NCBI GenBank assembly: GCA_937898525.1
Contig: CALCBC010000104.1
Span: 1 to 7,783, forward strand
Length of the DNA: 7,783 nucleotides
Source of the DNA: an uncultured Sphingomonadales bacterium
Lineage (GTDB): Bacteria > Pseudomonadota > Alphaproteobacteria > Sphingomonadales > Sphingomonadaceae
Reading direction: 5' to 3'
Under the pieces are notes generated by a model, which was not told the DNA's origin, did not search any database, and worked only from the letters and a program-made list of their open reading frames with translations. Every line of letters starts with the position of its first letter. The first letter of the stretch is position 1. The position numbers were made by a program, and so were the translations under genes. Shown in pieces: positions 1 through 6,623 of the stretch.

Positions 1-389
1 CGCAGCGGGTCTCTTAACCCGGCTTACCGGGGCCGCCAATGGCACGCTGGAGGGCTACTTCACGCCAAGAGCTTCCCGTCCCGGGTTCGGCTGCCGGTCA
101 GGCCGCACCGTGATTGCAAGCCGGAGAGCATCGCTCATCCCGCCTTCCGTCGGAAACAAGCAACCGTTCGTGGAACTCGCGCCTCGGCGAGCTCGTGAAG
201 GCACCGGGAACTGTCCGACACAGGCGATACGGGGAGCGCGTGCGCCACGTGGCCGGGATTGGCTCCAAGCGGAGGTTTGAGGACCAGACCGGTTGAGCCG
301 GCCCCACGTCGCATCAATTGAGCAGGAAGGGGGAGGCCCGCGTGGCAGCCCGCGAAGCGGCGACCAGTCGCAGGCCTCCCTGCTGCACC
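1..389. other. Stretch with no supportable gene, downstream of the autotransporter
   Basis: I find no convincing coding region here. A plus-strand frame is open from base 2 to a TGA at 278-280 (about 92 codons with no stop), so it could be the tail of a gene entering from the left. Its translation is rich in Arg, Pro and Ser, resembles no family I know, and loses codon bias in its second half, so I did not call it. Several short overlapping open frames on both strands look like chance in GC-rich DNA. Small hairpins are visible: CCCGG-CTTA-CCGGG at 18-31, and the larger inverted repeat listed separately at 331-380. I saw no tRNA-like fold, no promoter I would defend and no mobile-element end. 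Confidence 0.55.
331..380 (-). terminator. Inverted repeat just past the autotransporter stop; weak terminator candidate
   Basis: GGGAGGCC at 331-338 is the exact reverse complement of GGCCTCCC at 373-380. Inside the loop lies a second small hairpin, GCGA-CCAG-TCGC, at 360-371. The structure begins 10 bases beyond the stop codon of the minus-strand autotransporter gene, where a transcription terminator is expected. It lacks the run of U residues of a standard intrinsic terminator: on the minus strand the hairpin is followed by TTCCTGCTC. It may instead be a 3'-end stabilising hairpin, act together with Rho, or be chance in GC-rich DNA. Confidence 0.3.
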
Positions 390-3300
390 CTAGAAGCTCA
401 ACCGCATCGTGGCACCCAGGCCGTGGCTGTCGAAGCCATTCGAGATCGTGCCGTCGTAACCGATCTCGAAATCGACATTGCCACGCGTCACGGACAGACC
501 TGCCGAGAGTTCGACTGCATCCGCCGCAATTGGCGTCCCCGTCACCAGCGCGGATCCGGGCGCCCCAGCGAAACCCATCGCAGCTGACGGGATCCGGTCA
601 CCCCACGCATGACGATAGGCAACCGACGCGTAAGGACGCACGCCCAGGCCCGGATTTGCCGAGAAGCGCGCCCCGACCTTGCCGAAGGTGACCTCGCCGT
701 CGCTTCCGGACACCACCAGGGCGGTCGGAGCCCCCGTCTCGGACAGGTCGTCGAACTCGACGGTCACGTGGCTGACACCCGCGAACGGCTCCACGGCAAC
801 CGCACCGAACGAAAGGCCGTATGCGACCTCGCCGAACAGCTGGAGGTATTCACCATCGACACCGCCGATCACCGCGCCCCCGAGATTCCCGAGAGAGGTC
901 CGGCGACGGACGGTGCCATCGAGCCAGCCGGCCTGCACGCCAGCGTTGACCGCAAGCCCGCCGAGACCCCGATAGGCCATCTGACCGATCGCAAAAGTCG
1001 TCTCGGCATCGGTGATGTCGCCTTTGCCATTGTCGTGGTCGAGCAGGCCTAGTCCACCCGAGATCGAGAAGCCGTTCCCGCCGTATCCGAAGCCACCGGC
1101 GACACCCTTGCCGACCAGTTCGACCGTGCCGCGCCCGCGTCCGCCCGAGACGTCGGTGCGAAGCGCCGTCGCCCAGGCGTGAACGCCCTCTGCCGCCGTG
1201 CTCGAGGTCAATTGACGGCGGAGCATCTCGGCCGTCTCGATCACGCCGGCAGCGTAACCCGGGTAAACCTCGCCCGTGAGACTGGCGAAGCTCGGCGCGA
1301 CATCATCATCGATCAGCGTCAGCGTGGCGTCATAGAGCGCGTTGCCGTAGCCGAAGCCCTCGATGAGGGAGGCGACCGCGGCCTGGTTGGCAGTCTCGGC
1401 ATAGGCCGCGAAATCGATGTCGTTGCGGGCGAGCCGCAGCGTGACCGCGTTGGCCGAGTAGGACAGTGTCGGATCGAGGAACGCGAGGTTGATATCGACC
1501 GAGCCGAACTCGCCGGACACGCCGCCATCGGCCGTCAGGATCGTGTAGTCCGTCAGCGGACGATAGACACCGCTCTCGGCGATGACGTTGACCGCGGCGC
1601 CGCCAAGCGTCGCTGTCCCGGTAACCTGGAGCAGGTCCGCATTGCCCCCGGCGTCGACCTCGACTTCGAACACCGACTTCCCCGTGAGGGTGACGTTGCC
1701 GTTCACGGTCAGTGTGTCGATCGAGTTGCCCGGAGCCAGCGTGCCTCCGTTTACCGATGTTTCGCCGATCGTTCCGGCCCCGCCGAGTGTGCCTCCCTCG
1801 TTCACGATGAAGCTGGCGTTCGAATAGTCGCCGTTGACCGACAGCGTGCCTCCGTCGACCCGCCCGGTCCCGGTAAAGCCGGTACCGTCGCCGTCGAGCT
1901 TCAGGCCACCCTCGCCGTCCTTGATCAGCTCGCCCGTGCCCGCGATGGAGCCTGAGAACACGCTGTCGCCGGACTGCTGGATCAACAAGGCGGTGTTTCC
2001 GAGCTGCAGCGCGCCGCCTTCGCCGGAGAGGCCCGCAATGGTCTGCTCGCCACCCTCGATCCCCGACAGGTCTATCGTGCCTTCCTGCAGGTCGAGCTCG
2101 GTATCCTCCGCAAGCCCCCCCGTGAACGCGATCTGGCCGCCAAGCAGGGAGGTCGTTCCCTCGAAGGCATAGAGCCCGGCGAAGGTCAGCGTGCCGGCAC
2201 CATCCTTCCGGAGGAGGCCGCTGCCGCTGAAGTCGCCGAGGAAGCTGTAATCGCTGTCGCGCACGAACACGAAGGTCCCGTCGTTGACGAGATTCCCGGT
2301 GAAGTCGCCCCCCTCGCCCAGTTCGAAGACACCTTCGCCGGTGGTGGCGATGTCGCCGCCGTAGACAGAGGTCAGAAGCAACTCGCCGTTCTCGACCGTA
2401 GTGCCGCCGGTATGCTGGAACAGGCTGCCGTCGCTGAGCTCGATCCTGGCGTCGCCAACGAGGTGAAGCTGACCCGAACCGGTGATCAGCACGCCCGCTT
2501 CGGTGTCGTTGGACAAATCGACATTGAGCCGCCCGTCGACCTCGAAGATCGGCGCGGCAACCGAGATGACTCCGTCGGCATCCTCGCCGATCGTCAGGGT
2601 CGCGCCCGCGCTGACTTCCAGGAGCTGATAGATGGAGCTCGGTCCCGTCGCGAGCCAGGTCCCGCTGTCGACCGCAAGGCGCTCGACATTAATCGTCGAA
2701 ACGACCTGCCCAACGGCTCCTGCAACCGCCTCGTCGTTGAAGTCGAGGACCAGCCGATCGTACCCAGCTCCGAGATCCGCGATTCCGGTGATCTGCGACA
2801 GTTCGGTGAGCTCGAGCACGTCGTCTCCGCCGCCGGTCGTGATTGCGATGCCGTTGCCGCCCGCCAGCGTGCCGTTGTTCCGTACGTAGAAGTCCGTCGA
2901 ACCCTGGCCGAAAACCGCGCCCTGAAACGCGGCTCCCTCGGAGGCTTCGACAGTGCCGCTGTTGTGGAACTGGATGAATCCGGTCCCGGCGGAGGTGCCC
3001 GCGAGGGTAACGGCGCCGGCCCGGCCGGTAACAATAGCGCCATCGGCCACCTGGACGAGCCCCCCACCGGCAACCACCGAGACCCCGGCCGTGCCCGCCT
3101 CGACCGTTCCATTTACCAGGACGTTCGCTTCGCCGGCCTGTGCCGATGCCAGGATGCCGGTCTCGATTACCTCGATGGTTCCGTCGACAACGACGTCGAC
3201 ATTCCGGCCGAGTGCAAAGACGCCGCGTCCGTTTTGACCTGACACCACAATATCGTCGACGCGAAGGTCGACGTCGCCCGCGTACGCAAAGGCGCGGATC

Positions 3301-6300
3301 GCGCTGAAGTCGCGGGACAGGACTTGCCCGTCGGGCAGCACCTCGAACAGGAGAGGCTGGTCCCCTGCCATGGCGACGGAGCCGCTGTCGATCACGATAT
3401 TCCCCGACATCGACTCAGCGAAGATTCCGTAAGCTTCGTCGCCGAGGATTTCCGCGGCGTGCGACTGAATCGCGATATCGCCGAGATTGGTCGCAACACG
3501 GATCGCCGCGCCGCCAGTGCCGGTCGAGCGCACCGTGCCGCCATTGATGATGGCAGCGCCGTTGTTGGCGTTGGCCCGTATCGCATAGGTCGCAGCCTCG
3601 GTCAGGCTATCAGCTGCGGTCGACACGTTCACCTGGGCGCCTTCCGCCTGAAGGCCATGGCCATCGGCGACCAGGACATTGCCCGCAGTCGTTATCGAGG
3701 CCCTGCCTGCCCAGGCGCGGGCGCTGGCCCCGTCCGATGCGGCACCCGTTGCTGTCAGCGATCCCAGCGTGACAATCGCGTCACCGCCGTCCGAAACCGC
3801 AAAGATGCCCAGGGTGTCAGCCCCCGAGGTCACCGTCTCGTCCGCATCGACGGTGACCTTGCCGCCGTATGAGACGCCGAAAATCCCGACACCGAGATCG
3901 CCGGTTGTGGTGGCGATGCCGCTCTCGATCGCCACGTCGCCGGCGGTGAAGGCCGAAATGGCGGAACCGCCCTCGCCGGCCGTGAAGGCATTGCGACTGG
4001 TGATCGCGATCGCGCCGGTCTGCGAAGTCGCGGCTACCGCCTCGGCAGTGAACCAGCCGAGCTGCCCACCGGCCTCGGCGCGAGTCTCGCCCGCGTCAAT
4101 GGCGATGTTCCCCGAAGTCGTGTCCGCATAGACGCCCGTGCCGCTTACGCCCGTGGTGATGACGGTGCCCGTCACGATCGAGACGTCGCCCTCGCCTGCC
4201 CGGGCCACGACGCCCACGCTGTCGGCGCTGGCGAGAATGACCTCGTCGGCGCTGATGTCGATGGCGCCGCTGCCGCGCACGCTGATTCCGTAACGTTCCT
4301 CACCCTCGACGGCGACGGTTCCGGCCGCGATCGAAATCGCACCGCTACCGCCTTCGACGATGATGCCGCCCTGCGCGTGCCGGTATCCGTCGTCCCGCAA
4401 CCCGGGGAATCCTCCGGCGCCGGTCACGAGAACGTCAGTCGACTCGATCGTCACCTCGCCAGTGCCGGTCACGTGGATGCCGCTTGCAAGATCACCGCTC
4501 GTCTGCGCGAGGCCTCTATTGACGACGCTCGCGGTATCGGCGGCGACCAGAATGGCGGTGCCGCTCGACGAGATGTCGCCCAGCGAGGTAACCTCGGCCG
4601 CTTCGGCCCGCCTTATGACGATTGCTCCCTCGCCCGTGACTTCGAAGGGACCGGCCACGACGATTCCGTGCGATCCGGAGCCCTCCGTCTCGATGTTCCC
4701 GTCGGAGTGGACGGCCACGTCGCGACCGAGCGCAAAGATAGCATGGGCCGCAGTGCCGGCGGTCGAAATGGATCCGGCCGAGGTGACACGGGTCGCGCCT
4801 TGCGAGGTGGCATTGATACCGAGCGAGTCCGCACCGGTCGTTGCGATGTCGCCGGTCGACACGATCCGTGCCTCGGTCCCTCCGCCCGCCCAGATTCCGA
4901 TGGCAGCAGCACCCGAGGTGCTTACGTTACCGGTGCTCTGGATGCGGGCGGCACCGGCAGTGCCCCCCTGGTCGCTGATGCTGAAGGCAAGCAGGCCGCC
5001 CGCATTCGCGCCCTTGGTCGATACATCGCCCGTGCTGACGATGGCCGCGCCATCCGTAGCCGCGTCGCCATTGACGCTGAACGCATGGAGCGCGCCCGCA
5101 CCCGATCCGAAGGCGCCATCGGCATTGCCCGCCGTCGTGATGTTGCCGCTCGAGACGATGCTGGCATCCCGGCCGACCGCGAAGACGCCACCAGAGAAGT
5201 GGCCCGAAGTGGAAATGTCTCCATCCGTCTCGACGGACGCTGTCCCGTTCCTTGCGCCGACACCGATGCCGACCGAACCGTCGCCGCTTGTGACGATATT
5301 GCCCTCGCTCCGTACCGACACGGAGGTCGCGCCCTCGTCGAAGCTCGGCTGGCCGCTGTTCGGGTCGTAGGTGAAATTGCGCATCGCGAGGATTCCCGCG
5401 GACAGGTTGCCCTGGGTCGCGAGGTCGCCAATCGACTGAACCGAAACCGTATCGCCGAGGGCGACGATCGCCGGCGCCCCATTGTCAGTGGTCGCGATGT
5501 TACCCTCGGAGGTGACGTCACTGCTCTCGGCGAGGGCAAAGGTCGGCAGCAGCTGGCCGTTCTCGTCATACTGCAGCGCACCGTGCGTCACGATGCCGCC
5601 ATTGTCCGAGGTAATGTCACCCTGCGAGCGGACGACGTTGCGCAATCCCCCCGCGGCGATCCCTTCGCCGATGCCGTTTCCGAGGTCGACGACGAGGTTC
5701 CCCCTGGACTCGACCACCGTCTCGGCAGCGGATGCGGCGCTGATCGCGCCGCCGAACCCACCGGTAGCGGTTACGGAAATATCGCCGTGATTGGAAACCG
5801 TCGCACCTGCGTCCCCGTTGGCTCCCAGGCCAACCACGATCGCCGGCTCGCCGCTGACGTTGAGGTTCAGGCTGCCGGAAAAGTCGGTGCTGGCCTTTCC
5901 GTTGGCCCCGGCGGAGACGAAGACGCCCACGTTGCCATAGGGAGAAAGCGCGGCATCGCGGGTGGCATCGACGGTGATGTCCGCGACCGCGCGGACAGTG
6001 GCGTCCCAGCCTCCGTTGTCGGCGGCCATGACATTGATGCCCGAGGCGCCCCCTTGCGCCGTATTCACGCCGCCAACCTCGATCGTACCGGTGAATTCGA
6101 CCGTGACCGGCCGGTCGGTGATCACCGCCACAGCCGGAACGTCGCGTCCCTTGACCAGGTGATCGCCCACGTCGATCTGGACGCTAGCCGCACCCGGCAT
6201 CCAGAACGCGGGCGTGCCCGGGGGTGCAGTAATGTCGCCGGTGATGCCGGACACTACCACGTCGGACGTGTTCGTCATGATCCCGCCGGAATTGTCTCCC

Positions 6301-6467
6301 GTGCAGGTCGTCACGTCGTCTTCGACGTCGCATTCCGCCCGTGCAGGCGCAGCGAGCGCGAGAGCTGTCAGGCTGGCGCCTGCCATGACGATCGCGCGTG
6401 CCGCGCCGATCCTGCGCACGCCCGCCGTGAATACCGCCGAACGCGAGTTGTCGAACCGACTGGTCAC
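390..6467 (-). CDS. Giant type Va autotransporter with beta-solenoid repeat passenger
   Basis: Intact 2025-residue surface or secreted protein, exported by Sec and inserted in the outer membrane with BAM help. The GTG start (6465-6467) is chosen because GAGGGG at 6475-6480 sits 7 bases upstream. Residues 1-44 form a signal peptide: a long basic n-region with Arg18, Arg19 and Arg24, a hydrophobic core at 25-41, and an ARA|E cleavage site after Ala44. Cys46 and Cys55 are the only cysteines. The passenger (about 60-1200) is Gly/Ala/Ser/Thr/Asp-rich degenerate repeats (SxGDIxTxG, then xIxIxxGxVxxxG). An RTX-like stretch covers 1212-1240. PATR-like modules lie near 1415-1450 and 1512-1545 (KDGAGTLTF at 1421-1429), then LAPGNS at 1577-1582. 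The linker has NDIDF at 1682-1686 and SLTGEVY at 1729-1735. The barrel (PF03797-type) spans about 1760-2025 and ends in LSF. I see no protease or lipase motif, so the passenger's role is unknown; adhesin or surface fibre is the family-based guess. Confidence 0.95.
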   Translation of the reverse strand: MTSRFDNSRSAVFTAGVRRIGAARAIVMAGASLTALALAAPARAECDVEDDVTTCTGDNSGGIMTNTSDVVVSGITGDITAPPGTPAFWMPGAASVQIDVGDHLVKGRDVPAVAVITDRPVTVEFTGTIEVGGVNTAQGGASGINVMAADNGGWDATVRAVADITVDATRDAALSPYGNVGVFVSAGANGKASTDFSGSLNLNVSGEPAIVVGLGANGDAGATVSNHGDISVTATGGFGGAISAASAAETVVESRGNLVVDLGNGIGEGIAAGGLRNVVRSQGDITSDNGGIVTHGALQYDENGQLLPTFALAESSDVTSEGNIATTDNGAPAIVALGDTVSVQSIGDLATQGNLSAGILAMRNFTYDPNSGQPSFDEGATSVSVRSEGNIVTSGDGSVGIGVGARNGTASVETDGDISTSGHFSGGVFAVGRDASIVSSGNITTAGNADGAFGSGAGALHAFSVNGDAATDGAAIVSTGDVSTKGANAGGLLAFSISDQGGTAGAARIQSTGNVSTSGAAAIGIWAGGGTEARIVSTGDIATTGADSLGINATSQGATRVTSAGSISTAGTAAHAIFALGRDVAVHSDGNIETEGSGSHGIVVAGPFEVTGEGAIVIRRAEAAEVTSLGDISSSGTAILVAADTASVVNRGLAQTSGDLASGIHVTGTGEVTIESTDVLVTGAGGFPGLRDDGYRHAQGGIIVEGGSGAISIAAGTVAVEGEERYGISVRGSGAIDISADEVILASADSVGVVARAGEGDVSIVTGTVITTGVSGTGVYADTTSGNIAIDAGETRAEAGGQLGWFTAEAVAATSQTGAIAITSRNAFTAGEGGSAISAFTAGDVAIESGIATTTGDLGVGIFGVSYGGKVTVDADETVTSGADTLGIFAVSDGGDAIVTLGSLTATGAASDGASARAWAGRASITTAGNVLVADGHGLQAEGAQVNVSTAADSLTEAATYAIRANANNGAAIINGGTVRSTGTGGAAIRVATNLGDIAIQSHAAEILGDEAYGIFAESMSGNIVIDSGSVAMAGDQPLLFEVLPDGQVLSRDFSAIRAFAYAGDVDLRVDDIVVSGQNGRGVFALGRNVDVVVDGTIEVIETGILASAQAGEANVLVNGTVEAGTAGVSVVAGGGLVQVADGAIVTGRAGAVTLAGTSAGTGFIQFHNSGTVEASEGAAFQGAVFGQGSTDFYVRNNGTLAGGNGIAITTGGGDDVLELTELSQITGIADLGAGYDRLVLDFNDEAVAGAVGQVVSTINVERLAVDSGTWLATGPSSIYQLLEVSAGATLTIGEDADGVISVAAPIFEVDGRLNVDLSNDTEAGVLITGSGQLHLVGDARIELSDGSLFQHTGGTTVENGELLLTSVYGGDIATTGEGVFELGEGGDFTGNLVNDGTFVFVRDSDYSFLGDFSGSGLLRKDGAGTLTFAGLYAFEGTTSLLGGQIAFTGGLAEDTELDLQEGTIDLSGIEGGEQTIAGLSGEGGALQLGNTALLIQQSGDSVFSGSIAGTGELIKDGEGGLKLDGDGTGFTGTGRVDGGTLSVNGDYSNASFIVNEGGTLGGAGTIGETSVNGGTLAPGNSIDTLTVNGNVTLTGKSVFEVEVDAGGNADLLQVTGTATLGGAAVNVIAESGVYRPLTDYTILTADGGVSGEFGSVDINLAFLDPTLSYSANAVTLRLARNDIDFAAYAETANQAAVASLIEGFGYGNALYDATLTLIDDDVAPSFASLTGEVYPGYAAGVIETAEMLRRQLTSSTAAEGVHAWATALRTDVSGGRGRGTVELVGKGVAGGFGYGGNGFSISGGLGLLDHDNGKGDITDAETTFAIGQMAYRGLGGLAVNAGVQAGWLDGTVRRRTSLGNLGGAVIGGVDGEYLQLFGEVAYGLSFGAVAVEPFAGVSHVTVEFDDLSETGAPTALVVSGSDGEVTFGKVGARFSANPGLGVRPYASVAYRHAWGDRIPSAAMGFAGAPGSALVTGTPIAADAVELSAGLSVTRGNVDFEIGYDGTISNGFDSHGLGATMRLSF
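3705..4340 (-). repeat. Second class of passenger repeats (residues about 710-921), period about 26
   Basis: At protein level, units of roughly 25-26 residues follow the pattern xIxIxxGxVxxxGxxxxGIxAxxxxG. Clear examples begin AISIAAGTV, AIDISADEV (at residue 735), DVSIVTGTV, NIAIDAGET, AIAITSRNA, DVAIESGIA and KVTVDADET. The NIAIDAGET unit is longer (about 32) because of an insertion containing WFTAEAVAA. The phase differs from the upstream SxGDI repeats: a hydrophobic alternating strand replaces the SxG turn. Degenerate related units continue to about residue 1190. This is a feature within the autotransporter gene; each unit plausibly forms one solenoid coil, which is inference from period and pattern. 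Confidence 0.7.
4452..5792 (-). repeat. First class of passenger repeats (residues about 226-672), SxG[DN]I units
   Basis: Fifteen degenerate units share the pattern SxG[DN]IxTxGxxAxGIxA. Their first residues are at 226, 254, 281, 320, 345, 387, 414, 440, 478, 511, 537, 563, 588, 628 and 650. Steps of 25-28 dominate, as expected for one coil of a right-handed beta-helix. Steps of 33-42 occur where an extra loop is inserted after the GI[LFVW]A strand, for example NFTYDPNSGQPSFDEG before the unit at 387. Good units are STGDVSTKG (478), STGNVSTSG (511), STGDIATTG (537) and SDGNIETEG (588). The DNA has diverged, so these are old protein repeats rather than fresh tandem duplications. Confidence 0.8.
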
Positions 6468-6473
6468 TGGTCA
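6459..6473 (-). repeat. 7-bp tandem duplication across the autotransporter start codon
   Basis: Reading the minus strand, TGACCAG occurs twice in direct tandem, followed by a further T (15 bases). The first copy supplies the TG of an out-of-frame ATG at 6472-6474, which directly abuts the Shine-Dalgarno. The GTG used as start lies across the junction of the two copies (6465-6467). Removing one 7-bp copy would join that ATG to the coding frame and still encode the same first residues, MTSRF. The repeat itself is read directly from the sequence; any effect on expression is inference. Confidence 0.9.
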
Positions 6474-6474
6474 T

Positions 6475-6480
6475 CCCCTC
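6475..6480 (-). promoter_or_regulatory. Ribosome binding site of the autotransporter, deciding a GTG start
   Basis: On the minus strand GAGGGG is followed by 7 bases (ATGACCA) and then GTG. This is good Shine-Dalgarno spacing for GTG at 6465-6467. The ATG at 6472-6474 touches the site with no spacer and opens a different frame that stops at about 6184, so it is unlikely to be used. The signal peptide read from the GTG is convincing, which supports this choice. Confidence 0.8.
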
Positions 6481-6487
6481 TATGCTG

Positions 6488-6503
6488 CGCGCGGTGATGC
6501 GCG
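6488..6503. promoter_or_regulatory. Small inverted repeat in the autotransporter leader region
   Basis: CGCGC at 6488-6492 and GCGCG at 6499-6503 are inverted copies separated by GGTGAT. It lies 7 bases upstream of the autotransporter's Shine-Dalgarno, so as RNA it could form a short hairpin beside the ribosome binding site. The arms are pure alternating G and C, which arises easily by chance in this DNA, so support is weak. Confidence 0.2.
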
Positions 6504-6543
6504 GCCCCGTCGGCCACGGCGCTAGCGGTAGGGAAAGTGACGC

Positions 6544-6565
6544 TCATCCCGTGATCGCGGGATGA
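6544..6565. promoter_or_regulatory. 22-bp near-perfect palindrome in the divergent spacer; candidate operator
   Basis: TCATCCCG at 6544-6551 and CGGGATGA at 6558-6565 are exact inverted copies around TGATCG. The inner GATC is itself palindromic, so only one T/G pair breaks full two-fold symmetry. It lies 76 bases upstream of the autotransporter GTG and 33 bases before the first possible regulator ATG, where a shared operator would be expected. A half-site-like GGGGATGA also occurs on the minus strand at 6471-6478, overlapping the autotransporter's ribosome binding site. LuxR-type HTH dimers bind inverted repeats, so the neighbouring regulator is the natural candidate, but binding is inferred. 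It could also be an RNA hairpin. Confidence 0.5.
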
Positions 6566-6591
6566 CAGGTCGAGAAAGTCGCCCCCGCACC

Positions 6592-6623
6592 TTGACCGAT
6601 GGAGCTAGTCGGACGAATGTTAT
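6592..6623 (+). promoter_or_regulatory. Weak promoter candidate for the LuxR-type gene
   Basis: TTGACC at 6592-6597 (preceded by C, giving the CTTGAC common at alphaproteobacterial -35 elements) is followed by AT-richer sequence at 6616-6623 (AATGTTAT). No hexamer fits both a good -10 match and a 17-base spacer: TGTTAT at 6618-6623 matches four of six positions but with a 20-base spacer. If this is the promoter, transcription would start near 6630 and the two upstream ATG codons could not be used, favouring the TTG at 6647. Confidence 0.25.

Noticed and set aside
1..100. Possible tRNA or attachment site around the GGGTTCGG at 82-89
   Set aside because: The TTC-containing string resembles a T-loop, but I could not build acceptor, D and anticodon stems around it on either strand, and no integrase or duplicated end is present.
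1179..1955. Other plus-strand open frames in the same antisense register (also 609-1052, 2412-3242 and 3324-3872)
   Set aside because: They share the register and Arg/Asp-rich composition described for the 706-codon frame and are shadows of the autotransporter's codon bias.
4360..5370. A 336-codon plus-strand frame rich in Pro, Ser, Ala and Val
   Set aside because: It lies antisense to the solenoid repeats in a different register. Its low-complexity content mirrors the repetitive Gly/Ala/Ser/Thr/Asp codons of the real gene, and no domain or credible start signal is visible.
3705..5792. CRISPR array or recent DNA tandem repeat in the repetitive part of the autotransporter gene
   Set aside because: The repetition is at protein level only: unit DNA sequences differ, lengths vary from 22 to 42 residues, and the reading frame runs through all of them.
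6184..6474. Minus-strand frame of 96 codons starting at the ATG beside the Shine-Dalgarno
   Set aside because: The ATG has no spacer from GAGGGG. The product is Arg-rich and lacks a signal peptide, whereas the frame from GTG 6467 encodes a full autotransporter. It is of interest only through the 7-bp repeat.
4377..6497. A 706-codon open frame on the plus strand, antisense to the autotransporter
   Set aside because: Its codons are exactly opposite the autotransporter's codons (same triplet boundaries). In that register, stops arise only where the real gene uses TTA, CTA or TCA, which are rare in GC-rich DNA, so long antisense frames are expected. The translation is Arg/Asp/Gly-rich with no family resemblance.
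6533..6578. Direct repeat GAAAGT at 6533-6538 and 6573-6578, flanking the palindrome
   Set aside because: The 40-bp spacing is near four helical turns, which is suggestive, but a 6-base match is expected by chance in a 131-bp spacer and the copies are not symmetric about the palindrome.
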